Source: DATKUK01 sp035530655 (GTDB taxonomy: Bacteria > Planctomycetota > Phycisphaerae > UBA1845 > DATKUK01). From it: a stretch of DNA of 64,000 nucleotides. A program made the translations under genes and the position numbers. The notes under the pieces were generated by a model. That model made no database searches. It saw only the letters and a program-made list of their open reading frames with translations, and was not told the DNA's origin. The stretch is taken from NCBI GenBank assembly GCA_035530655.1, contig DATKUK010000017.1, positions 62,001-126,000 on the forward strand, in the 5' to 3' direction. This document shows positions 52,380 to 60,232 of the stretch, piece by piece (position 1 is the first letter of the stretch; each line of letters opens with the position of its first letter).

Positions 52380-53357
52380 GTGGCGCGGCTGGTGAACTGG
52401 GCACTTGAGGCGGTCAACTGGATCCTGCTGCACCTGGGCGATGCGGCCCAGTGGCTGTGGCGCGACGGCTTGGGCTATCTGGGCAGCTTCTTCGGGTGGG
52501 TCGGCGACCTGCTCAACCCCATTCTGGCGCCGCTTTTCGCCTGGATCAATTATCCGGTCAACGCGGCCGCCAGCGTTGTGTTTGCGCCGATCGCTGCGCT
52601 GCCCGGATGGCTGTCGGCCACGCTGGTGTCGGCCGTGACCGGCGTGCTGCTTCTGATCGTATTCAAGTACACGTCGAACCAGCAGGCGATCGGGCAGGTG
52701 CGCGACCGCATCAAGGCCGATCTGCTGGCGCTGAAGCTGTTCAAAGACGATTTGCGCACCACGTTCCGGGCACAAGGCCGCCTGCTGGTCGGGGCGATGC
52801 GTCTGCTGCAATGCTCCGTCCGGCCACTGCTGGTGATGATCGTTCCGGTGTTGCTCGAGTTGGCGCAGCTCGGCCTATGGTATCAGCGGCGCCCGCTGGC
52901 GCCCGGCGAGGAAGCGTTGGTTACGCTGCAATTGAGCGGCGGGCTCGACCAAGCCATGCCCAACGTGCAGCTCGACGCCGAAGGCGGCGCGGCGGTGACC
53001 ACCGGCCCGGTTCGGATCTTCAGCAAACGGCAGGTGTGTTGGCAGGTCCGCGCAGTCGAGCCGGGCGAACACGCCCTGGTTTTCGACGTCGGCGACCAGC
53101 AGGTGCGCAAACAACTCGTCGTGGGTGACGGATTCGTGCGGGCCAGCGTGGTCAGGCCCGGCTGGCGGTGGGCAGACATCCTTTTACATCCCTTGGAGCC
53201 GCCCTTCCGAACCGGTTCGGCCGTTACCTCGATCGAAGTCGACTACCCCGCGCGCGACAGCTTTACCAGCGGCACGGATTGGTGGCTGGTGTACTTCTTC
53301 GTTGCTTCGATGCTGTTCGCGCTGCTGTTCAAGCCCCTCGTGAAGGTACGAGTCTAG
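52380..53357 (+). CDS. Multi-pass membrane protein, unknown (possible Oxa1/EMC3-like layout)
   Basis: A 325-residue protein. N-terminal amphipathic helices (NWALEAVNWILLHLGDAAQW) lead to a helix near 78-95 (LSATLVSAVTGVLLLIVFKY), then a charged segment RDRIKADLLALKLFKDDLRT, then a helix near 143-163 (LLVMIVPVLLELAQLGLWY). A soluble beta domain occupies 170-300, and a last helix is WWLVYFFVASMLFALLFKPL. The helix / charged coil / helix order recalls the Oxa1/EMC3 family, but no detailed match is claimed. GTG 52380 starts the frame. It closes the phosphodiesterase cluster and is probably in that transcript. Confidence 0.65.
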   Translation: MARLVNWALEAVNWILLHLGDAAQWLWRDGLGYLGSFFGWVGDLLNPILAPLFAWINYPVNAAASVVFAPIAALPGWLSATLVSAVTGVLLLIVFKYTSNQQAIGQVRDRIKADLLALKLFKDDLRTTFRAQGRLLVGAMRLLQCSVRPLLVMIVPVLLELAQLGLWYQRRPLAPGEEALVTLQLSGGLDQAMPNVQLDAEGGAAVTTGPVRIFSKRQVCWQVRAVEPGEHALVFDVGDQQVRKQLVVGDGFVRASVVRPGWRWADILLHPLEPPFRTGSAVTSIEVDYPARDSFTSGTDWWLVYFFVASMLFALLFKPLVKVRV

Positions 53358-53513
53358 ACTCCGTCTGAGGAACAACTCCTCCCGCTGGAACGGCGTTCAG
53401 AGCACTGGCGGACAAGCCGCCAGCGGCACCCACAGAACCAAGACTCACATTGTCAGATACAGCCTTGCGACGGACGCAACGAACCGCCGTGAGCCTGCGG
53501 TCAGCCCACCCAC

Positions 53514-54650
53514 CTACTGCGGCTGGGTGGACGGCGCGGTCGCCGTCCGGCCGAACTTGCGCCCGTAGGGCATGATGTGATGCTGGCTGCCGATGCCGCG
53601 CTCGTCGGTATAGTCGGCGAATGTGGAGGCGATGGTGCGTCCGTCGCGACGGTTCCGAGGGATCTGATTGTCGCGGCTGACGTGCCCGTCGGCGTAGAGC
53701 ACGTTGGCCTTGCCTTCGTGCCGAGCGCCGAGGACGACTGCGGTGATCGTATCATATAACGTGCTATAGGGGCTGTGCCACAACCCGGCGCTCACCTCGC
53801 CTCGCAGAAAGCGTTTGTCGACCGGTGCAGACCGTTCGAGGTGATAGTCCAGCGAGTCGCACATGTACATCGTCTCGGCCGGTGCAGCCAGCTCCTCGGT
53901 ACGGATAGCCTGAAGGTGATAGGGCTTCGCCCCACTTCCGACGTCGACGCTTACCACGCAGGCGCCGTAGATGTTGTCGTGCGCCGAATACGATGGCTCC
54001 CACGCATCGTCCGGCGCGGTAGGCCAGCGCGTACCCGGTCCCTCGCCGGTGGTCGTCGGCGAACGCAGCAGCCGGTTCACCAGATAGCCGGAGGCATACT
54101 TGTAGTGCACCGGGTAGACCTCGTGCACGTCGTTAGGGTCCAGCTCGGGTGAGTCCTTGCTCGACGTATTCCTTAGGTTCTGCGACGGGCAGAAGAAGCC
54201 TTCCCACAGATCCTGCGGATTGTGCTTGCTCTGACGGTTAAAACCAAAAGGCACAGCTTCCCAGCCTTTGTCAGTTTGGTCGGCGACCTCGGGCTCGACC
54301 CCAAGTCCATACAGCGCCAGCCACCCATGGGCAGGGTCCATCTTCTCAGCCGAGTTGTCGACCCGAGGCTGCTCCACACCCGGAATGCGACGATACATCA
54401 TCCGGTGCGGATCGCACGGCGCGAAACAGCCGAACTGCCGCTGGTAGGCCTGGCTGGCCTGCCCGAACGCAGCCAGCCGACTTGCACACACAGCCGCACG
54501 GTCGTGGCGCACCTTCTGACCCAGTAGAAGGACGGAGGAGACGAGCAGCATCGCAGTGGTGCTGCCCACCACGACAAGCTTGATGAATCCAACGGCCGCC
54601 GGTGCGCGAGTCACCCGTCTGTATCCTTTCAGCACGGCCTCAACCTCCAT
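53514..54650 (-). CDS. H-X9-DG-like pilin-related protein with degenerate signal
   Basis: A 378-residue protein. The N-terminal segment GFIKLVVVGSTTAMLLVSSV is prepilin-like but lacks the usual Glu5 and most of the canonical GFTLxE. CASRLAAFGQASQAYQRQFG and, near the C-terminus, ARHEGKANVLYADGHVSRDN (H-x...ADGHV) match the soluble part of the H-X9-DG family. So it is a relative of the proteins at 16841-18010 and 30480-31271 that may not be processed as a prepilin. ATG 54650 is chosen; the frame extends to 54803. No other function can be read. Confidence 0.7.
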   Translation of the reverse strand: MEVEAVLKGYRRVTRAPAAVGFIKLVVVGSTTAMLLVSSVLLLGQKVRHDRAAVCASRLAAFGQASQAYQRQFGCFAPCDPHRMMYRRIPGVEQPRVDNSAEKMDPAHGWLALYGLGVEPEVADQTDKGWEAVPFGFNRQSKHNPQDLWEGFFCPSQNLRNTSSKDSPELDPNDVHEVYPVHYKYASGYLVNRLLRSPTTTGEGPGTRWPTAPDDAWEPSYSAHDNIYGACVVSVDVGSGAKPYHLQAIRTEELAAPAETMYMCDSLDYHLERSAPVDKRFLRGEVSAGLWHSPYSTLYDTITAVVLGARHEGKANVLYADGHVSRDNQIPRNRRDGRTIASTFADYTDERGIGSQHHIMPYGRKFGRTATAPSTQPQ

Positions 54651-54901
54651 CCTGTACACCCCGAATGCATGACATGACACACCATGACTTTCTACCACCA
54701 AGCCTGCCCAGAGACAACAGTCTGATCCAGCCGGTGATCGCACCACTCTTGCTACGGCGCTGCGCGGCTGCAAAGACCGGCTTCGCCGGTTGCCGCTCGG
54801 CACCCAAAGCAGGTATCATCGCCGCGGATTCACGGCGGCCTTGGGTACCGTAGCGTATGGTCGCAACCGAGCAACAGACTCTTTTGCTGAGGAAATGCCA
54901 A

Positions 54902-55207
54902 ATGCCGCACAACTGTCTGGCCATGGCGGTGGTCCTTCTTGTGGCCGGCTGCGGGACCGGCGGACCTGCCGCCAGCGATATCCCGATCACAGACGAACTG
55001 CGGGCCGCCTGTAGCGCCCTCTCGGACGGTGACATAAGGACCGTCCTGGAGTCGGCGGCCGCCAATCGTGACCGGGGCATGAGCAAGCAGCAGAACCTCG
55101 ACTCGGCCGAGGATGCGTGCGCCAATACGGCCGAGGGAAATTCCGATGCCGCCGACGAGTGTACGGCCTGCCTGTCGGCGGCGGTCGAACTGGTCTACCC
55201 CGACTGA
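54902..55207 (+). CDS. Small lipoprotein
   Basis: A 101-residue protein with a lipoprotein signal MPHNCLAMAVVLLVAGCGTG (lipobox VAGC). The mature part is acidic, helical and has several cysteines (CSALSD, DACANT, DECTACLSA), possibly disulfide-bonded. Function is unknown. ATG 54902 is the preferred start; ATG 54857 is an alternative without a lipoprotein signal. Confidence 0.65.
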   Translation: MPHNCLAMAVVLLVAGCGTGGPAASDIPITDELRAACSALSDGDIRTVLESAAANRDRGMSKQQNLDSAEDACANTAEGNSDAADECTACLSAAVELVYPD

Positions 55208-55365
55208 CCACCCTATGGTCGTGTCGTATGACCGTCGCGTCCTTTGACGCGTCAAGCCGCCCGGCGTACAAGGGCCGCACGCTCTCGACGCGCGACGGGA
55301 CGGCGAAGGACGGTCGACCCGCGTCGACGAAGCGGGCTGATCATCCTAACCAGGAGCCGAACTCG

Positions 55366-57453
55366 ATGTCTGCTACGCAAGATGAATTGAGCCTGACCGG
55401 CGGCGGACTTCGCTGCCGATTCGATGAAAAAACGGGACAGATCGTAGAGCTGCGCCACGAGGTTGGGGGCAATTACTTCGTGTCGGCCGACACGCTTGCG
55501 GGCGGCCTGGAGGTTTACGACGAACTGGACCGCCGGTGGTACACGGACCTGCGCGATCAGTCCGTCCTGGCCGACGTTCGACGCGGGAAAGAACAGATCG
55601 AGTTTGTAAAACGATTCGCCGGCGCGCCGTTCGAGCTGCGATGCACGTGGCGGGCCGACGGGGACGGACTGCACCTCCAGGTCGACGCGGCGCTTCTGCC
55701 CGATCAACCCATGCGAAGCGTGCGGATAACTTTGGTTCTGCCAGCCACACCCGAACTGGTCAGTTGGGCACCGTCTCATCCCGATCCGGCCGACGTGCGG
55801 GAGAATCCCGTTCGGTACTGCTACCTAGCCGACGAGAAGGGCAAGGCCCGCACCGGCATACCCATGCTGACCCTATGGCACCCACACCGCGGCGGCCTGT
55901 CGATGGTTATGCCGTTTGAGCTGCCCAAGGTGCAGCTCAACATGGGCGTCGAGCCGCAGGACCCCACGCAGTGGTACGTTCCCGAGCATATCCCCCGAAT
56001 CAACGCCGGTGCCGAGGTCGACACGGTTACCCCGCCCGAGAAGCAGCAGCTTGGCGACAATCCGGTCATTCGCTTTACCGAGAAGCACGTCGGCCTTCGA
56101 CCGGGCAAGCCCTTGCGCTTCGCGATGTGGCTGTTCGCCCACCAACCCGACTGGCGACCGAGCATCGGGCGTGTCGTCGAACGCTACGCCGACTACTTCG
56201 AGCCGCACCCCGACAGCATCAAGCACGCGGGCGGCCGCTTCCGGGCCAACCCGTCCGCCGTCACACCGGAACGGATCGAAGCCGTCAAAGACTTTGCCAT
56301 GACCCATGCGTGGTTTCACGCCCACTTCGAGTTTCATGGCGAGTTCCTCACCGACGAAGCCATGTCCGACCCGGACTATCGGTGGCTGTGCGAACCCTAT
56401 CCTGACGAATTTCACGATCTGAGCGTCGAGCAGATACGTGGGCAGGTCAAGATGCTCAGGGATGCAGGCATCGGTACGTTCCTGTACGGCTTCAACATGC
56501 ACTGCGACGAGACCATCATCGACAAGCGCAAGCTCCAACCCGATGTCGCTCGCAACGAGGATGGGCAAATCGCCCGCGCCTACCACGAGCAGCCGGTGAT
56601 GTTCTTCAGCCCCGACAGCCCCTTCGGCCGCCAACAGCTCGACCAGATGGATCGGATGATCAAGGCGTACCCCGAGATCATGGGCATCGCGCTGGACAAC
56701 TGGAACTACGCCGGCATCGACTTCGGGCACGACGACGGCGTCACGATGGTCAACAGCAAACCGGCCGCCAACATCAACTTCTCGCAACAGCGGATGATCG
56801 GCGCGATCGCCGACAAGATGCACCGCTCGGGCCGGATGGTCTGCACCAACAAAGGCAGGACGATCGAAAGCTTTCGCGGCGTCGACTTCGTGCTCACCGA
56901 GGCGGTAGGCGCCGAGACCTACGCCACCTTCGCCTACATGAACGTCTTTCGGACCGTGGCGCCGGCCGAGTACCGCGCCGGCGACGACGCCCAATATGCC
57001 GAGTACGTTATCAAGTATCTGCTGATATGGAGCGGTCAGCTCAGCAGTATGGAATGCCAGGTCGATCCGGCGCAGGCGCGGGCCTACCAACCGCTGCTCG
57101 CGCTGCTGCGGAATTCTCGCTGGGTCTTCGAGCCGGATCCGCTCACGCTGCCCGCGGGGACAAAGGGGCAGATCTTCCGCATCGACCCGCGGTCGCCGTT
57201 CAATCCCGACTCCGTCGTCGTCACGGTGGTTCGGCCCGACGTAAGTTGGCGCGATGGCGACACAAAGTCGGGGCTCCAGGTGGCGATATGCCTTAAGGAT
57301 ATGGATCGCTTCAAACGGGCTGAGTGGCTGGGCGTGGAGGCTTCAGGCCAGCCGCCGGTGGCGCGCCCGCTCCGCCACGAGCAAGGCCGAATGGTGGTCG
57401 ATCTGCCGCCGGTCGGCAGCGCGGGTGTGCTGAAGCTGTCTCCAGACAGCTAG
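55366..57453 (+). CDS. Large glycosidase-like (TIM-barrel) protein, unknown specificity
   Basis: A 695-residue protein. The N-terminal half is beta-rich (LSLTGGGLRCRFDEKTGQIV), as in the supersandwich domains of many glycoside hydrolases. The C-terminal half has strand-helix alternation, for example GIGTFLYGFNMHCDETI, PEIMGIALDNWNYAGIDFGH and SGRMVCTNKGRTIESF, which would be a TIM barrel with acidic residues at strand ends (LDNWN, VLTEAVG). I cannot name a GH family. No signal peptide is seen. AGGAG precedes ATG 55366; the frame upstream to 55117 overlaps the lipoprotein gene and is not used. Confidence 0.6.
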   Translation: MSATQDELSLTGGGLRCRFDEKTGQIVELRHEVGGNYFVSADTLAGGLEVYDELDRRWYTDLRDQSVLADVRRGKEQIEFVKRFAGAPFELRCTWRADGDGLHLQVDAALLPDQPMRSVRITLVLPATPELVSWAPSHPDPADVRENPVRYCYLADEKGKARTGIPMLTLWHPHRGGLSMVMPFELPKVQLNMGVEPQDPTQWYVPEHIPRINAGAEVDTVTPPEKQQLGDNPVIRFTEKHVGLRPGKPLRFAMWLFAHQPDWRPSIGRVVERYADYFEPHPDSIKHAGGRFRANPSAVTPERIEAVKDFAMTHAWFHAHFEFHGEFLTDEAMSDPDYRWLCEPYPDEFHDLSVEQIRGQVKMLRDAGIGTFLYGFNMHCDETIIDKRKLQPDVARNEDGQIARAYHEQPVMFFSPDSPFGRQQLDQMDRMIKAYPEIMGIALDNWNYAGIDFGHDDGVTMVNSKPAANINFSQQRMIGAIADKMHRSGRMVCTNKGRTIESFRGVDFVLTEAVGAETYATFAYMNVFRTVAPAEYRAGDDAQYAEYVIKYLLIWSGQLSSMECQVDPAQARAYQPLLALLRNSRWVFEPDPLTLPAGTKGQIFRIDPRSPFNPDSVVVTVVRPDVSWRDGDTKSGLQVAICLKDMDRFKRAEWLGVEASGQPPVARPLRHEQGRMVVDLPPVGSAGVLKLSPDS

Positions 57454-57493
57454 GCGCTGCGACGCCGGACCGCGTCGGCCGGCTGTACAGCGA

Positions 57494-58864
57494 TTAACTC
57501 AGCCCGTATTCCTTAAGCTTGCGGTAGAGGGTGCGAGCCCCGATTCCGAGGATCTTGGCCGCCTGCTCGCGGTTGCCATCGGTGCGTTTGAGGGTGGCTT
57601 GGATGGCCATCTTCTCCAGCTCCTCCAGGCTGATGCCGGCCAGCGCCACCTGCGGCGATCGCACGATCTCCGTGCCGACGCGGAACTCATCGGGAATGTC
57701 TTCCACATCGAGTTGCTGCCGGTCGGCCAGCAGCACCATCTGGAAAACAACCTGCCGGAGCTGTCGCGCATTGCCCTCCCACTTGTAGTTGACCAACTGG
57801 CGTATGGCCTCGGGCGTCGCGTCGGTAACCTGGCGGCCCAGCTCGGCGTTGGCCTGCTTGATGAAAAGATGTATCAGCAGCGGGATGTCCTCGCGGCGAT
57901 CTCGCAACGGAGGGATCCGAAGGGTCACCTGGGCCAGGCGGTAGTACAGGTCCTCACGAAACTCACCCTTGTCCTTGAGCTGCTTGAGATCCTTGTTGGT
58001 CGCGGCAACCACCCGCACGTCCACCTGCCGGGCGTCGTTGCTTCCGACAGGCATGATCTCTCCGTTCTCCAGCGCCCGCAGGAGCTTGGCCTGCATGGCC
58101 GAGGGCATGTCCCCAACCTCATCGAGAAACAGCGTGCCCCCGTCGGCGGCCTCGAACAGGCCTTTGCGGTCCCCTACCGCCCCGGTGAACGCGCCGCGCA
58201 CGTGCCCGAACAGCTCGCCCTCCAACAGCGATTCGGTTACGCCCGCGCAGTTGATGACCCGATACGGCTTATTCTTGCGCGAGGAGTTGTTGTGGATGGC
58301 CTGGGCGATCAGCTCCTTGCCGGTGCCCGTCTCGCCGATGATGAGCACCGTGATCTTGCTGTCGGCCACCTGCTTGAGAACCTTGATGATCCGAGCCATC
58401 TCCACACTGGAGCCGATGATGCCCTCAAAAGCGAAAGCCGTATCGAGTTGCTGGCGCAGGGCGCGGTGTTCGCGGCTGGTGATCGCCTGACGGCTGGCGC
58501 GGTCCACCACCTCCCGCAGGCGGGTCAGGTCGAGTGGCTTGGTGATGTAGTCGTATGCCCCGCCGTCCTTGAGAGCGTCTCGGGCAAGCTGCTCGTCGCC
58601 GAAGGCGGTAATGAGAATCACTTCCGAATCAGGCGAGACCTGTTTGGTCTGCCGCAGCACGTCCATGCCGTCCATGTCGCCGCCAAGTCGGTAGTCGGTG
58701 ATGACCACGTCGGGCGGTCGATCCTTGATGGACTTGATCGCCTCGGCCCCCGACTCGACTACGCGGCAAGCGTGCCCCTGTCGCCTCAGCCCCTCGGCGA
58801 TAGCCTCGCCGTGAGCCTGCTCATCCTCCACCACCAATACAAAAGCTGTCTGCTCCATACTCAT
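57494..58864 (-). CDS. Sigma-54-dependent response regulator, NtrC family
   Basis: A 456-residue activator. The receiver domain (about 8-120) has VVEDEQ and the phosphoaccepting Asp in VVITDYRLGG. The AAA+ domain has Walker A GETGTGKE, the sigma-54 contact GAFTGA (HVRGAFTGAVGDR), Walker B GGTLFLDEVGDM, and the R-finger region REDLYYRL. The C-terminal Fis-type HTH is NREQAAKILGIGARTLYRKL. It is activated by the histidine kinase encoded 34 bases upstream. ATG 58864 is chosen; the frame upstream to 59122 lies inside the kinase gene. Confidence 0.95.
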   Translation of the reverse strand: MSMEQTAFVLVVEDEQAHGEAIAEGLRRQGHACRVVESGAEAIKSIKDRPPDVVITDYRLGGDMDGMDVLRQTKQVSPDSEVILITAFGDEQLARDALKDGGAYDYITKPLDLTRLREVVDRASRQAITSREHRALRQQLDTAFAFEGIIGSSVEMARIIKVLKQVADSKITVLIIGETGTGKELIAQAIHNNSSRKNKPYRVINCAGVTESLLEGELFGHVRGAFTGAVGDRKGLFEAADGGTLFLDEVGDMPSAMQAKLLRALENGEIMPVGSNDARQVDVRVVAATNKDLKQLKDKGEFREDLYYRLAQVTLRIPPLRDRREDIPLLIHLFIKQANAELGRQVTDATPEAIRQLVNYKWEGNARQLRQVVFQMVLLADRQQLDVEDIPDEFRVGTEIVRSPQVALAGISLEELEKMAIQATLKRTDGNREQAAKILGIGARTLYRKLKEYGLS

Positions 58865-58898
58865 CCGGTGACATGCGTTCGCTTGGCCGCTAGACGAC

Positions 58899-59693
58899 TC
58901 ATGTGCGATCCGCCAGCGGTAGCCGAATCGTAAAACTCGTCCCGCGGCCCGGCTGACTCGATACGCCGATCGATCCGTCGTGCTCCAGCACGATGCGGCG
59001 CGCCATCGATAGACCCAGACCACTGCCGCCCTTCTTCGTTGAATAGTACGGCTGCCAGATCCTGTCAATGTCCTCAGGCTGGATACCGCATCCCGTATCG
59101 GCCACGTCCAGCCGCGCGACATTGCCCTGATCGCGCGCGCTGCGGATGATCAACTCTCCGCCATCGGGCATGGCCTGCTGGGCATTCAACACCAGATTCA
59201 CCAATGCCTGACGGATCAGATCGCCATCGAGCTTGCAGGGCAGCGGCTCGGGGACCAAGGAGACGCGAAGCCTTATATTGTTGTTGACCATCTGCGGGGC
59301 GAAGAAGTCCACCAGGTGCTCGACCACGTCATTGAGGTCCGTCTTGCTGAGGTTCAACTCGTGGTGGCTGACCAGCCTCATAAAGGCGTCCAGGGTATTG
59401 CCGAGGCGTGCCGCCTCGCTGCGGACCGATTCGAGTCGCACCAGGCTGCGCCGTGGCAGATCGGGGTCCTCCCGTTGCTGTGCCTCGGCCCAGTCTTCCA
59501 TCAGCAAGTCCAGGTTGACCTTCAGCGTGGACAGCGGATTGCGAATTTCATGCACCAGCCCCGCTGCCAGGTTGCCTGTCTCACCCGCGGACCACCGACC
59601 CGTGACCGATCGCGTGCCTCGTCGGTGCAGGCGCAGCCACACAAGGACCGTACACACCCCCACTATCGCTCCCAGAAGGAAGGCGACTAGCAT
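58899..59693 (-). CDS. Histidine kinase, NtrB-like, partner of the sigma-54 activator
   Basis: A 264-residue kinase with one N-terminal membrane helix (VAFLLGAIVGVCTVLVWL), HisKA with phosphoacceptor His in LAAGLVHEIRNPLSTLKVNL, and HATPase with NLVLNAQQAM (N box), VADTGCGIQ (G1), and GGSGLGLSMARRIVLEHDG (G2). It has no sensory domain, so it may read a signal through the membrane helix or a partner. ATG 59693 is preferred; the frame extends to 59783 over the csp 3' end. It makes a two-component pair with the following regulator. Confidence 0.92.
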   Translation of the reverse strand: MLVAFLLGAIVGVCTVLVWLRLHRRGTRSVTGRWSAGETGNLAAGLVHEIRNPLSTLKVNLDLLMEDWAEAQQREDPDLPRRSLVRLESVRSEAARLGNTLDAFMRLVSHHELNLSKTDLNDVVEHLVDFFAPQMVNNNIRLRVSLVPEPLPCKLDGDLIRQALVNLVLNAQQAMPDGGELIIRSARDQGNVARLDVADTGCGIQPEDIDRIWQPYYSTKKGGSGLGLSMARRIVLEHDGSIGVSSQPGRGTSFTIRLPLADRT

Positions 59694-59739
59694 TGTCCCT
59701 TTAATCGGACCAAGGGCCGCCCCCGGGTCCTTGCGTCCG

Positions 59740-59970
59740 TCACTTCTTGGTCCGGGCAGCTCTGGATGACACAGGGCGGACATTGCGGGCCTGCAAACCC
59801 TTGTCGGATTCGATCAGCTCATATTCGACCTGATCGCCGTCCTTCAGGCTGCGGAAGCCCTCGCCGAAAATGCTCGTGTAATGCACAAAAACGTCCTTGC
59901 CCTGCTCAGGGCCCACGAGAAACCCATACCCCTTCTTGCTGTCGAACCACTTGACCGTGCCGGTGGCCAT
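59740..59970 (-). CDS. Cold-shock domain protein
   Basis: A 76-residue CspA-family nucleic-acid-binding protein. RNP1 is KKGYGFLVG and RNP2 is DVFVHYTSI, with MATGTVKWFDS at the start. The C-terminal tail is longer and basic (RPVSSRAARTKK). It acts as an RNA chaperone. ATG 59970 is used; the longer frame to 60099 has no conserved content. It is 46 bases upstream of the histidine kinase gene and may be co-transcribed with it. Confidence 0.93.
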   Translation of the reverse strand: MATGTVKWFDSKKGYGFLVGPEQGKDVFVHYTSIFGEGFRSLKDGDQVEYELIESDKGLQARNVRPVSSRAARTKK

Positions 59971-60232
59971 AACGATTGCCTCCGGTGTGCCCGCGTCGGG
60001 CCTACACCCGCGCCTGTCACGACACGCCACCCCACATTGGGACGACGTCACAGGATGCCGACGCGCTAAGAGCCTGCGGAGTCTTTCCGCGTACCACACC
60101 CCTAGAGGCCCGGACCGGCCGGCTATCCATCACCTTTTCAACTCAAGACCCCGCAGTCCGGACCCGTACGTTCGTCACACAGTTCGCCCATCCGCCTTCC
60201 CGCCCACGACAGACGACCTCTCACAAGCCGCC

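Noticed and set aside
57599..58933. 444-codon plus-strand frame opposite the NtrC gene
   Set aside because: Antisense shadow of a gene with complete NtrC motifs.
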